Assembly (NCBI RefSeq): GCF_005280195.1
Contig: NZ_SZPR01000010.1
Span: 520,888-584,887, forward strand
Direction of reading: 5' to 3'
DNA from: Streptomyces galbus
GTDB taxonomy: Bacteria; Actinomycetota; Actinomycetes; Streptomycetales; Streptomycetaceae
Length of the DNA: 64,000 bases
Shown: one piece after another, positions 56,051-64,000 of the stretch
Position numbering within the stretch: position 1 is the first letter of the stretch
Layout of the letters: every line of letters begins with the position of its first letter
The notes under the pieces: model-generated
Databases searched by the model: none
Told to the model about the DNA's origin: nothing
What the model saw: only the letters and a program-made list of their open reading frames with translations
Made by a program: the position numbers and the translations under genes

Positions 56051-56524
56051 CTACTGGCTGCTGGTGCCGAAGTCCTCGGGCGAGATCTGGTCGAGGAACT
56101 CGCGGAACTTCTCCACCTCGTCCTCCTGCTCGTCCGGGATGGCGATACCGGCGTCGTCGAGCACCGTGTCGCTGCCGTAGATCGGCGTCCCGGTGCGCAG
56201 GGCCAGCGCTATGGCGTCGGACGGGCGGGCGCTCACCTCGACGCCGCTGGCGAAGACCAGCTCCGCGTAGAAGACGCCCTCCCGCAGATCCGTGATGCGC
56301 ACTTCGGTTAGCTCCTGGCCCACCGCCTCCAGCACGTCCTTGAACAGGTCGTGGGTCAGCGGCCGTGCGGGAGCCATGCCCTGCTGGGCGAAGGCGATCG
56401 CCGTCGCCTCCCCCGGTCCGATCCAGATGGGGAGGTAGCGGTCGCCTCCCACTTCACGCAGGAGCACGATCGGTTGGTTGGAGGGCATCTCGACCCGGAC
56501 ACCTACGACATCGAGCTCGTTCAC
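56051..56524 (-). CDS. bifunctional nuclease family (DUF151) protein
   Basis: 157 residues, GTG start. The DUF151 core is MNELDVVGVRVEMPSNQPIV, GDRYLPIWIGPGEATAIAFA and LTHDLFKDVLEAVGQELTEV. BFN proteins are small, ancient proteins with nuclease activity in some plant members; in bacteria the role is unknown. A TAGGGT element 6 nt upstream of the GTG (56531-56536, minus) predicts a leaderless transcript. It sits between two MerR genes, an arrangement conserved in actinobacteria. Confidence 0.93.
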   Translation of the reverse strand: MNELDVVGVRVEMPSNQPIVLLREVGGDRYLPIWIGPGEATAIAFAQQGMAPARPLTHDLFKDVLEAVGQELTEVRITDLREGVFYAELVFASGVEVSARPSDAIALALRTGTPIYGSDTVLDDAGIAIPDEQEDEVEKFREFLDQISPEDFGTSSQ

Positions 56525-56626
56525 ACAGCAACCCTAGGCCGTGTCCGAGACGTTTGGGTAGTCGGGCCGGGATCGGCCGGCCGATCCGCCCAGGGCGAAC
56601 GGTGCCGGCGGGGCACTTTCCGGCCG

Positions 56627-57367
56627 TCAGGGCAGCCGTACGCCGAGCGCCGTCTGCACCAGCGCGGCGTGCAGCCTGACCGTCAGACCGGCCAGTTCCT
56701 TGGTGCGGGCCTCGGCGTGGGCCCGGGTCTGCGGGTTGCGGTGCCGCCGGAGCGGGGAGACCACCTGGTCCACCAGACCGGCCTCACGGTCGGCCGCCGC
56801 CTTCATCACCCGCAGGTGCCTCGGTTCGATGCCGAACCGCCCCAGCTCGGCGATCAGGGAGGCCACGGTGGCCGCCTCCGCGTCGTAGACGCCGTCCTCC
56901 AGCGGGACGACCAGGCCGTACGACTCCCACTCGGTCAGCTCCGCCTCGTCGATGCCGGCGGCCGCCAGCAGCTCGGCCCGTCCGATCCGGGCGGCGGTGG
57001 GCGCCTCGGACGGCTCGGCGGGGGCCGTCTCGCCGTCACGCTGCCGGCCGAGCTTCGGCAGCGGGCCGACCTCCCCGCGCTCCATGGCGTCCAGGTGCTC
57101 GCGGATGACCTTGAGCGGCAGGTAGTGGTCCCGCTGCATCCGCAGCACCTGGGCCAGCCGCTCGACGTCCTCGGCGCTGAACTTGCGGTACCCCGACGGG
57201 GTCCGCCGCGGCTCGACCAGGCCCTCGGACTCCAGGAACCGGATCTTGGAGATGGTGACCTCGGGGAACTCGTCGCGCAGCGCGTTCAGCACCGTGCCGA
57301 TGCTCATCAGCCCGGTGTCCGCGGCGGCGGTGCCGTACCCGGCACCGCCCCTCGGTGTTCGCAGCAT
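56627..57367 (-). CDS. MerR-family regulator, FtsR-like
   Basis: 246 residues, ATG behind GGGGAAGG. The MerR domain (about 20-90) starts LMSIGTVLNALRDEFPEVTI and has KIRFLESEGLVEPRRTPSGY. The C-terminal part (about 110-245) has an acidic linker then a second helical domain (AELTEWESYGLVVPL, FGIEPRHLRVMKAAADREAG). It corresponds to Rv1828 and to Corynebacterium FtsR, which controls ftsZ expression. It stands directly downstream of the GarA-like gene, as there. A role in division is inferred only. Confidence 0.9.
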   Translation of the reverse strand: MLRTPRGGAGYGTAAADTGLMSIGTVLNALRDEFPEVTISKIRFLESEGLVEPRRTPSGYRKFSAEDVERLAQVLRMQRDHYLPLKVIREHLDAMERGEVGPLPKLGRQRDGETAPAEPSEAPTAARIGRAELLAAAGIDEAELTEWESYGLVVPLEDGVYDAEAATVASLIAELGRFGIEPRHLRVMKAAADREAGLVDQVVSPLRRHRNPQTRAHAEARTKELAGLTVRLHAALVQTALGVRLP

Positions 57368-57411
57368 GGACCTTCCCCAGGGGTGTCCCCCGGACCGGAG
57401 TCCGGGGAGGG

Positions 57412-58179
57412 TCAGTAGCCTCGCTGGCTCGCGTAGAAGACCAGCCGGTACTTGCCGATCTGCACCTCGTCCCCGTTCGACAGGGCGACCTGGTCGATCC
57501 GCTCGCGGTTGACGTACGTGCCGTTCAGGCTGCCGACGTCGGCGACCGTGAACGTCCCGTCCGGGCTGCGGCGGAACTCCACGTGGCGGCGCGAGACCGT
57601 CACGTCGTCCAGGAAGATGTCGCTCTGCGGGTGACGCCCGGCCGTCGTCAGGTCGCCGTCCAGCAGGAAGCGGCTGCCCGAGTTCGGCCCGCGTCGCACG
57701 ACCAGCAGCGCGGAGCCCAGCGGCAGCGCGTCCACCGCGGCCTGCGCCTCGGGCGACAGGGCGGGCAGCTGCGTCTGGCCGGTGGCCTCGGCGTCGTAGG
57801 CCTCGAGACCGGAGATCGAGATGGTGGACGTCGTCTCCGACGGGCGCTCGGCCCCCGCCCGCAGCGGGGCACCGCAGTTGGAGCAGAAGCGGCTGTTCTC
57901 CGCGTTGCGGTTACCGCACCTCGTGCACACCAGGGCCGACATAGGGGAAAACCCTCCACCCGTACTTGAGGTTGACGGTTGTCCGAAACCTATGCCGCCG
58001 GACTGTGCAGGGTCAACAGACGGCGCGCCCTGACCATGGGAAATGTCACCCGGACCAGCCACCTGGTCCCGGAACAGCGGCCGCTGGCCCTCCGCGTCGG
58101 GCTGTGCGCGATGGCGGGCGGTCGCGTTGTCGCTGCCCTCTCGCGCGCTCTTGCCGAACAACTTCGCAAACAACTTCAC
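57412..58179 (-). CDS. GarA-like FHA-domain protein with zinc ribbon
   Basis: 255 residues, GTG behind AAGGGGAA. An N-terminal 80-residue Gly/Gln-rich part precedes a Cys4 zinc ribbon (Cys85, Cys88, Cys99, Cys102). Then comes the phosphoacceptor motif ETTS at 115-118, as in mycobacterial GarA/OdhI. The FHA domain occupies about 155-250 with Gly-Arg 181-182, SRRH 196-199 and Asn219-Gly-Thr. GarA, phosphorylated by Ser/Thr kinases at the ETTS threonines, inhibits 2-oxoglutarate and glutamate enzymes. The zinc ribbon is absent from the shorter mycobacterial form. Confidence 0.92.
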   Translation of the reverse strand: MKLFAKLFGKSAREGSDNATARHRAQPDAEGQRPLFRDQVAGPGDISHGQGAPSVDPAQSGGIGFGQPSTSSTGGGFSPMSALVCTRCGNRNAENSRFCSNCGAPLRAGAERPSETTSTISISGLEAYDAEATGQTQLPALSPEAQAAVDALPLGSALLVVRRGPNSGSRFLLDGDLTTAGRHPQSDIFLDDVTVSRRHVEFRRSPDGTFTVADVGSLNGTYVNRERIDQVALSNGDEVQIGKYRLVFYASQRGY

Positions 58180-58369
58180 GGGCGATTCCCCTTGACCGAA
58201 ACAGACCCGCCCGTGGGGCAGGACGAACCCTGACTGAACACACCGGTCGACCCGGACACCTTCACAACGTCCGTATCCACCAGACAGTTTCCACCACGCA
58301 CCACCGGATCGGTGCGCCGACCCCCCGCAGCCTCATGCCCTTGCCGGACGTCCCCCATGCACCCCCGGT

Positions 58370-59218
58370 TCACGGGGAGGACGACCGAGCGTAGTCAGGC
58401 TGCTTCGCTGCTCGCAAGGCGTCCACGACGATCTTGTCCGACCGCTCCACCGTAACGGTGGCCTGCTCCTTCTCCAGGGTCTGCACCACGCCTCCGGGGA
58501 TGTTGAGCGCCGGCTCGAGGTCCTGCGGCTTGCCGATGACCTTGAAACGATACGGCGCGTTGATCTTGTTCCCGTCGACGCTCACGCTCTTGCCGGTGTC
58601 CGTCAGGTACGTATTGGCGACCACCCGCACGCCGTTGACCTGGATCGCCTCCGCCCCGGCCGCGCGCAGCTCCTGGATCGCGTCGAGCAGCATGTCCGCC
58701 TCGACCGTCCCCTTCGTGTCCTCGATGGTCATCGTGATGCCGGGACCCTGGGCCGCCACCGTGCCCGCCAGGATGCCGAGTTGCCGTTCCTTCTCGACCG
58801 TCTGCCGGCGGGCCTCCTCGGCCTGGTCGGAGCTGTTCTCCAGCTCCTGCTGCTGCTTCTCGAGTCCCTGCTTCTCGTCACCAAGACGCTGACTGCGGTC
58901 GTCGAGTTCATCGAGGATGCGCACGAGATCCTCCTGGCGGGCGCCGCGCAGCGCGCTGTCGCTGTCGCTGTTCGACGCGACCTGCACCGCCAGACCGAAC
59001 CCGAGGCCGAACAGCAGCACCGCCACGATGAGTTGGGCGCGGCTCGCCCGCAGCGGCCACAGGCCCTTCACCAGCCGCTGCCGCCCGGTCAGCCGGTCCT
59101 GCTCCCGGCCGGCCGCCTGCGGCGCCTGCGGCCCGGCGGGCGCCGCGGGCACCTCCTCGGGCAGTTCCCTGCGCAGCGGGTTCTCGGGCGTCCTGTCCTG
59201 GTCGCTCATCGGCGTCAC
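58370..59218 (-). CDS. DUF881 family protein (second)
   Basis: About 282 residues. The GTG at 59218 overlaps the preceding stop (GTGA), and an ATG lies 9 bp later (59209). A membrane helix (about 62-82, AQLIVAVLLFGLGFGLAV) is followed by a coiled coil (about 90-140) and the DUF881 domain (QGPGITMTIEDTKGTVEADM, LRAAGAEAIQVNGVRVVANT). The topology is one membrane helix with an extracytoplasmic C-terminal domain. DUF881 genes flank Sbp in most actinobacteria; function unknown, an envelope role is likely. Confidence 0.92.
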   Translation of the reverse strand: MTPMSDQDRTPENPLRRELPEEVPAAPAGPQAPQAAGREQDRLTGRQRLVKGLWPLRASRAQLIVAVLLFGLGFGLAVQVASNSDSDSALRGARQEDLVRILDELDDRSQRLGDEKQGLEKQQQELENSSDQAEEARRQTVEKERQLGILAGTVAAQGPGITMTIEDTKGTVEADMLLDAIQELRAAGAEAIQVNGVRVVANTYLTDTGKSVSVDGNKINAPYRFKVIGKPQDLEPALNIPGGVVQTLEKEQATVTVERSDKIVVDALRAAKQPDYARSSSP

Positions 59219-59547
59219 GCCCGGAACACGTGCCGGCGGATCGCCGCGGCGTTGGAGAAGATGCGGATGCCCAGCACCACGACCACGCCCGTGGACAGCT
59301 GGGCCCCCACGCCCAACTTGTCGCCCAGGAACACGATCAGCGCGGCCACGACGACGTTCGACAGGAACGACACCACGAAGACCTTGTCGTCGAAGATGCC
59401 GTCCAGCATGGCCCGCAGACCGCCGAAGACGGCGTCCAGCGCCGCCACGACGGCGATGGGCAGATACGGCTCGACGGCCGCCGGAACCTCGGGCCGGACC
59501 AACAGTCCGGCCACGACTCCGAGGACCAGGCCCAGTACGGCGATCAC
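59215..59547 (-). CDS. sbp: small basic protein Sbp (DUF1290)
   Basis: 110 residues, GTG start overlapping the upstream DUF881 stop by 4 bp. Three to four membrane helices: MIAVLGLVLGVVAGLLV, YLPIAVVAALDAVFGGLRAM, VVVAALIVFLGDKLGVG, with AIRRHVFRA at the end. Sbp proteins are short, basic integral-membrane proteins; in firmicutes sbp lies in front of ftsA-ftsZ. The function is unknown. Translationally coupled on both sides to DUF881 genes. Confidence 0.93.
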   Translation of the reverse strand: MIAVLGLVLGVVAGLLVRPEVPAAVEPYLPIAVVAALDAVFGGLRAMLDGIFDDKVFVVSFLSNVVVAALIVFLGDKLGVGAQLSTGVVVVLGIRIFSNAAAIRRHVFRA

Positions 59548-60440
59548 GATGTGCCCTTCTCCGTCTCAGTGCTCGGCTGTGCTGTTCGTACGATCACACT
59601 CGGGGCCGCGGGCAGCCGGACGTCGTCCTCCACGGAGATCGCGGTCCGGATGCCGAAGTTCTCCCGCAGCGCGTCCAGGTACAGGCCGTCGGCGCTGTCC
59701 TGGAACCGGGTGCTGAGGTTCTTCCCGTCCCCCACCGCGAGCACCGTGTACGGCGGCACCAGCGGCTTGTTGTCGACCAGTATGGCGTCGCCCGCCGCCC
59801 GGATCGCCGACAGGGACGTCAGCCGCTGTCCGTTGATCGAGACCGCCTCGGCGCCCGACTCCCACAGGCCGTTGACCACGCGCTGCATGTCGCGGTCGCG
59901 CACGCGCCCGGTGTCGGAGAAGTCGGCGGTCTCGCGGGGATCGCCGTTGCCGCCGCTGCTGGCTTCCTTGGCGTCGTCCACGACGAGCTTCACACCCGGG
60001 CCGTGCACGGCGACGGCGCCGGACAGGACGCCCACCAGGTCACCGCGGCCACTGCCGCCGCTCTTCTCCAGGGCCGCGCGCTGGCGGGCGCTCACGTCGT
60101 CGCGGAGCTTGTCGACGGACGCCTCGAGCTTGTCGGCCGCCTCGGTCTCGCGGTCGATGCGGTCGATCAGTTCCTCGCGCTCCTTGGCGACGACCGGCGC
60201 GGCGACGCGCGCCTGGGCCGCGCCGACGGTCACGACGAGCGCCGCCAGCACCAGGCCGGCGGCGAGACCCAGCTTCGCCCGCAGGGTCTTGGGCATGCCA
60301 CCGCCGCCCTGCTTGCGGGCGGCCGCCTCGGCGTAGCCGTCGTCGAGGCTGTGGTCCATGACGTTGGTGAGCAGCGACATGGACGCGTCCGGGCGCGCCG
60401 GACGCGCGGGTGTGCTCCGAACGGGGGGCTGCTGCGGCAT
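59544..60440 (-). CDS. DUF881 family protein (first)
   Basis: 298 residues from ATG 60440; GACGAT leaves 7 nt to it (leaderless), which disfavours the ATG three codons earlier. Cytoplasmic start (MPQQPPVRSTPARPARP; SLLTNVMDHSLDDGYAEAA), then a membrane helix (about 55-75), a coiled coil (about 85-125), and the DUF881 domain (VHGPGVKLVVDDAKEA, ESGAEAVSINGQRLTSL). First gene of the DUF881-Sbp-DUF881 operon, ending in a 4-bp overlap with sbp. Confidence 0.92.
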   Translation of the reverse strand: MPQQPPVRSTPARPARPDASMSLLTNVMDHSLDDGYAEAAARKQGGGGMPKTLRAKLGLAAGLVLAALVVTVGAAQARVAAPVVAKEREELIDRIDRETEAADKLEASVDKLRDDVSARQRAALEKSGGSGRGDLVGVLSGAVAVHGPGVKLVVDDAKEASSGGNGDPRETADFSDTGRVRDRDMQRVVNGLWESGAEAVSINGQRLTSLSAIRAAGDAILVDNKPLVPPYTVLAVGDGKNLSTRFQDSADGLYLDALRENFGIRTAISVEDDVRLPAAPSVIVRTAQPSTETEKGTS

Positions 60441-60548
60441 GCCGCACATCGTCGCACGTCGCGACCGGTACCTCCGAACGGGCCCACCCGCGTGCCGGAC
60501 AGGCCCCCTTGGGGACACTTGTCCGGCACGCGTGCGTACGGCGGTCCG

Positions 60549-63044
60549 TCAGCGCCCGGCGCTGTCCACGACCGCCGCCCACTCGTCGAGCAGGGCCTGC
60601 GCGGAGGCGTCGTCGGGGCCCTCGGCCCACAGGTGCGTGACCGCCTCGGCCGGGTCGGGCAGCACCATCACCCAGCGGCCGTCGGCCTCCACCACGCGTA
60701 CGCCGTCGGTGGTGTCGACGAACCGGTCGCCGGCCTCCTCGACGACCCGGCGCATGACCAGGCCCTTGACGGCCCACGGCGTCGCCAGGTCCCGCTTGAG
60801 GACGTGCGCCCGCGGGATCCGCGCGTCGATCTGGCTGAGCGTGAGCTGCGTACGCGCCACCAGGCCGATGAGCCGCACGAACGCGGCCGTGCCGTCGAAG
60901 ACGCTGCTGAACTCGGGGACGATGAAGCCGCCCTTGCCGTCACCGCCGAAGATGGTCGACTCGTCCGCGCCGACCCGGGTCAGGTCGTCGGGCGACGTGG
61001 TCGTCCACTCCACCTGCGTCCCGTGGTACGCGGCGACCTGCTCGGCGATCCGGGTGGTCGTCACCGGCAGCGCGACCCGCCCGCTGCGCCGCTCGGCGGC
61101 CACCAGGTCGAGCAGCACCAGCAGGGCACGGTCGTCCTCGATGATCCGGCCCTTCTCGTCGACGAGCGACAGCCGCTCGCCCACGGGGTCGAACCGCACG
61201 CCGAACGCCGCCTGCGAGGACGCCACGATCTCCCCGAGCCGCACGAGGCCCTTGCGGCGCATCTCGGCGGTCTCCGTCGGACGCGACTCGTCCAGACCGG
61301 GGTTGATGGTCAGGGAGTCGACGCCCAGCTTGCCGAGCAGGCTCGGCAGGACCAGTCCGGCGCTGCCGTTCGAGGCGTCCACGACGACCTTCAGCCCGGA
61401 CTCGGAGATCCCGGTCGTGTCGACGTTGCGCAGCAGCGACCCGGTGTACGAATCGAAGACGCTGGACGGGAAGTGCAGGTCACCGATCTCGCCCGGGAAC
61501 GCACGGCGGTACTCCTGGCGCGCGAACACCCGGTCGAGCTTGCGCTGGCTGCCCTGGGAGAGGTCGGCGCCCTGGGAGTCGAAGAACATGATGTCCACGG
61601 AGTCGGGCACCCCGGGCGACGTCCGGATCATGATGCCGCCGGCGCTGCCGCGCGCGGTCTGCTGCCGCGCCACGGGCAGCGGCACGTTCTCCAGGTCGCG
61701 TACGTCGATGGCGCTGGCCTGCAGCGCGGAGATGACCGCCCGCTTGAGGGCACGGGCACCGCGGGAGTGGTCGCGGGCCGTGGTGACCGTCGCGCCCTTC
61801 TTCAGGGTCGTCGCGTAGGCGCCGGCGAGGCGTACGGCGAGCTCGGGCGTGATCTCGACGTTCAGGATGCCGGAGACGCCACGGGCGCCGAAGAGGTTCG
61901 CCTGGCCGCGCGACTCCCAGATCACCGAAGTGTTGACGAACGCGCCGGCCTCGATGGTCTTGAACGGGTAGACGCGGACGTTGCCCTGCACGATCGATTC
62001 TTCACCGATCAGGCACTCGTCACCGATGACGGCGCCGTCCTCGATCCGGGCGGCCCGCATGATGTCGGTGTTCTTGCCCACCACACAGCCGCGGAGGTTG
62101 CTGTGCGGTCCGACGTACACGTTGTCGTGGACGACGGACTTGTGCAGGAAGGCCCCGCTCTTGACGACCACGTTCGAGCCCACGACGCTGTGCTCGCGGA
62201 TCTCGGCGCCGGCCTCCACCTTGGCGTAGTCACCGATGTAGAGCGGGCCGCGGAGCACGGCGTCCGGGTGCACCTCGGCACCTTCGGCCACCCACACCCC
62301 GGGCGAGATCTCGAACCCGTCGAGCTCGACGTCGACCTTGCCCTCGAGCACGTCGGCCTGGGCCTTCACGTAGCTCTCGTGGGTGCCGACGTCCTCCCAG
62401 TAGCCCTCGGCGACATAGCCGTAGATCGGCTTGCCCTCCTTCATCAGCTGAGGGAAGACGTCGCCGGACCAGTCGACGGGCACATCGGCCTCGACGTAGT
62501 CGAAGACCTCGGGCTCCATCACGTAGATGCCGGTGTTCACGGTGTCCGAGAACACCTGGCCCCAGGTCGGCTTCTCCAGGAAGCGCTCGACCTTGCCCTC
62601 TTCGTCGACGATGGTGATGCCGAATTCCAGGGGGTTGGGCACGCGCGTCAGGCAGACGGTGACGAGGGCGCCCTTTTCCTTGTGGAAGTTGATCAGCTCG
62701 GTGAGGTCGAAGTCCGTCAGGGCATCGCCGGAGATGACGAGGAAGGCATCGTCCTTCAACGCCTCCTCGGCGTTCTTGACGCTTCCGGCGGTACCGAGTG
62801 GCTTCTCCTCGTTGGCATACGTGAGCTCCATCCCGAGCTCTTCGCCGTCACCGAAGTAGTTCTTGACCAGCGAGGCCAGGAACTGGACAGTGACAACGGT
62901 CTCGTTGAGCCCATGCCTTTTGAGCAGCCGCAGAACGTGCTCCATGATCGGCCGGTTGGCCACCGGCAGGAGCGGCTTGGGCATGCTCGAGGTCATAGGG
63001 CGAAGGCGCGTGCCTTCGCCTCCGGCCATCACGACGGCCTTCAT
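60549..63044 (-). CDS. ManC-like nucleotidyltransferase fused to a degenerate phosphomannomutase
   Basis: 831 residues, ATG behind GGAGG. Residues 1-235 are a nucleotidyltransferase ([20 protein letters not shown] 2-21, [25 protein letters not shown]). Residues about 250-380 are left-handed beta-helix repeats. Residues about 385-831 resemble alpha-phosphohexomutase. Where active mutases have TASHNP the sequence reads RTSPGVPDS, and where they have DGDADR it reads FDPVGERL, so the phosphoserine and Mg2+ sites are altered. The enzyme probably makes GDP-mannose or another sugar nucleotide; the mutase half may be structural or regulatory. Next to the PgsA-like gene, hence to envelope glycolipids. 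Confidence 0.9.
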   Translation of the reverse strand: MKAVVMAGGEGTRLRPMTSSMPKPLLPVANRPIMEHVLRLLKRHGLNETVVTVQFLASLVKNYFGDGEELGMELTYANEEKPLGTAGSVKNAEEALKDDAFLVISGDALTDFDLTELINFHKEKGALVTVCLTRVPNPLEFGITIVDEEGKVERFLEKPTWGQVFSDTVNTGIYVMEPEVFDYVEADVPVDWSGDVFPQLMKEGKPIYGYVAEGYWEDVGTHESYVKAQADVLEGKVDVELDGFEISPGVWVAEGAEVHPDAVLRGPLYIGDYAKVEAGAEIREHSVVGSNVVVKSGAFLHKSVVHDNVYVGPHSNLRGCVVGKNTDIMRAARIEDGAVIGDECLIGEESIVQGNVRVYPFKTIEAGAFVNTSVIWESRGQANLFGARGVSGILNVEITPELAVRLAGAYATTLKKGATVTTARDHSRGARALKRAVISALQASAIDVRDLENVPLPVARQQTARGSAGGIMIRTSPGVPDSVDIMFFDSQGADLSQGSQRKLDRVFARQEYRRAFPGEIGDLHFPSSVFDSYTGSLLRNVDTTGISESGLKVVVDASNGSAGLVLPSLLGKLGVDSLTINPGLDESRPTETAEMRRKGLVRLGEIVASSQAAFGVRFDPVGERLSLVDEKGRIIEDDRALLVLLDLVAAERRSGRVALPVTTTRIAEQVAAYHGTQVEWTTTSPDDLTRVGADESTIFGGDGKGGFIVPEFSSVFDGTAAFVRLIGLVARTQLTLSQIDARIPRAHVLKRDLATPWAVKGLVMRRVVEEAGDRFVDTTDGVRVVEADGRWVMVLPDPAEAVTHLWAEGPDDASAQALLDEWAAVVDSAGR

Positions 63045-63157
63045 GTCGGAAGCGTCCTCCTACAGAGACGACGGTGAGCCGACTTCACCCGTCAAGATTG
63101 TCCCGCACTTTCACGCCGCGGGCTTCTCGAGCGATTGCACACCGCTACGCTGCGGGA

Positions 63158-63766
63158 TCAGTCGGCCATGGCGTCCGCGCGGACAAGGCGGCGGACCTGC
63201 ACCACATACAGCACTCCTGCCCACCAATAGAGGGTTGTACCCCATCCGGCGAACGCCCATCCGAAAATAGCTGCGAGTGACGAGATCCATCCGCTTCCGT
63301 CACTGAGCAGCAGCAACGGGAACGCGTACATCAGGTTGAACGTGGCCGCCTTCCCGAGGAAGTTCACCTGGGGCGGCGGATAGCCGTGGCGCCGGAGGAT
63401 GCCCACCATCACCAGCAGGACCAGCTCCCGCGCCAGCAGGACGGCGGTCAGCCAGAGCGGCAGGATCTCCCGCCAGGTGAGACCGACCAGCGTGGAGAGG
63501 ATGTACAGCCGGTCGGCGGCCGGGTCGAGCAGCCGGCCGAGGCTGCTGATCTGGTTCCAGCGTCGCGCCAGCTTGCCGTCCAGGTAGTCGCTGATCCCGC
63601 TGAGAGCGAGCACGAGCAGGGCCCAGCCGTCGCTCTTGGGGCCGCCGAACTCGGGCCTCAGAATGAGCCACAGGAACAGGGGCACGCCGAGCAGGCGAGC
63701 CATGCTCAGGATGTTCGGGATGGTGAGGACCCGGTCCGTCTGGACGCGGGTCTCCTGGACCTCCAC
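63158..63766 (-). CDS. CDP-alcohol phosphatidyltransferase (PgsA-like)
   Basis: 202 residues from GTG 63766 (GGAGG 7 nt before). Six helices. The CDP-alcohol phosphotransferase motif is complete in SDYLDGKLARRWNQISSLGR and LLDPAADR (D-G-x2-A-R-x8-G-x3-D-x3-D). Typical activity is phosphatidylglycerophosphate, phosphatidylinositol-phosphate or cardiolipin synthesis. In Mycobacterium the equivalent is pgsA2. It is 113 bp upstream of the ManC-like gene on the same strand, likely one transcription unit. Confidence 0.93.
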   Translation of the reverse strand: MEVQETRVQTDRVLTIPNILSMARLLGVPLFLWLILRPEFGGPKSDGWALLVLALSGISDYLDGKLARRWNQISSLGRLLDPAADRLYILSTLVGLTWREILPLWLTAVLLARELVLLVMVGILRRHGYPPPQVNFLGKAATFNLMYAFPLLLLSDGSGWISSLAAIFGWAFAGWGTTLYWWAGVLYVVQVRRLVRADAMAD

Positions 63767-63822
63767 CCGGGGGCCTCCAGTGGGAAACGAGCCGACGATG
63801 CTCACTGACCTTACCGCAACGC

Positions 63823-63864
63823 AAAAAAGCGCCGGCCCCTGGGCAGTGCCCAAGAGCCGGAGCT
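63823..63864 (-). terminator. rho-independent terminator of the rrn operon
   Basis: On the minus strand a GC stem (GCTCCGGC / GCCGGCGC arms with mismatches, inner TGGGCA-ctg-CCCA) is followed by a six-T run (63823-63828), directly after 5S rRNA. It is one of the few signals here with a T tract. Confidence 0.88.
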
Positions 63865-63874
63865 GTAAAAGGAG

Positions 63875-63992
63875 TTCGGCGGTGTCCTACTCTCCCACAG
63901 GGTCCCCCCTGCAGTACCATCGGCGCTGTAAGGCTTAGCTTCCGGGTTCGAAATGTAACCGGGCGTTTCCCCTACGCTATGACCACCGAAAC
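63875..63992 (-). rRNA. rrf: 5S ribosomal RNA
   Basis: On the minus strand the 118-nt stretch begins GTTTCGGTGGTCATAGCG and contains CGAACCCGGAAGCTAAGC and GTGGGAGAGTAGGAC, then pairs its ends as in 5S rRNA. The 5' end is at about 63992 and the 3' end near 63875. 23S and 16S rRNA should lie beyond 64000. Confidence 0.95.
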
Positions 63993-64000
63993 ACTATGAA

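Noticed and set aside
58917..63077. Antisense frame of 1386 codons
   Set aside because: It runs opposite the DUF881/Sbp and ManC genes, which carry clear motifs; its own sequence is Arg/Asp/Val-rich and featureless.

Overview
The window is chromosomal DNA of a high-GC actinomycete, almost certainly a Streptomyces. The reasons are GC-rich third codon positions in every confident gene, frequent GTG starts, many candidate leaderless promoters (a TANNNT-type -10 element 6-8 nt before the start codon), and family-typical proteins such as a DUF5999 protein, a GarA-like FHA protein with a zinc ribbon, and a ManC-like fusion. No phage, insertion sequence, CRISPR array or tRNA was seen. The only RNA gene is a 5S rRNA at the right edge, the 3' end of an rrn operon that continues beyond 64000 on the minus strand.

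Layout. 1-12300: a YbaK-type deacylase cut by the left edge, an XRE-cupin regulator divergent from a DMT exporter, a hexapeptide acyltransferase, a gamma carbonic anhydrase, a DedA protein, a large sigma-like/zinc-finger/ricin-lectin membrane protein, a thioesterase, a secreted-domain membrane protein, an MFS exporter, a spermidine-synthase-like protein, an AlkD-type glycosylase and a TVP38 membrane protein. 12300-24650: a thiolase divergent from an HxlR regulator, uppP, a small hydrophilic protein, a CPT-like kinase that runs into an antisense LuxR relic, DUF4291, a SnoaL-like protein, lnt, an MocA-type oxidoreductase, a DinB-like protein, a lipoprotein gene broken by an amber codon, a TPR protein, ung, and a peptide-type solute-binding lipoprotein. 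24650-43200: two coupled SDR genes, an excalibur protein, a DUF3037/HipA-like pair, a Rieske lipoprotein, a PPOX protein, two regulator/target divergent pairs (LysR/EamA and MocR/PPOX), another EamA exporter, a Clp-N protein, a PadR regulator, an epimerase, a PhzF protein, a CPBP protease, a GCS2-type ligase, and two small Streptomyces-type genes (one of them DUF5999) in promoter-rich DNA.

43200-48600 is a carbon-use locus. A LacI-type regulator faces an operon of sugar-binding lipoprotein, two permeases and a GH10 xylanase, with a CGAAA-G-TTTCG operator just before the first gene. 48745-49681 holds the wreck of an APC-family transporter.

49771-63766 is a conserved actinobacterial core block: gcvP under a tandem glycine riboswitch, then a PRC-barrel protein, dinB, MerR, bifunctional nuclease, FtsR-like MerR, GarA-like FHA protein, DUF881/Sbp/DUF881, a ManC-like nucleotidyltransferase with a degenerate phosphomannomutase half, and a PgsA-like CDP-alcohol phosphatidyltransferase. 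Except for the PRC-barrel and dinB genes this follows the order of the Mycobacterium tuberculosis pgsA2-garA-gcvB region as I remember it, but gcvH is missing from its usual place before the FHA gene. Function predictions rest on reading motifs and family resemblance; no database search was run.
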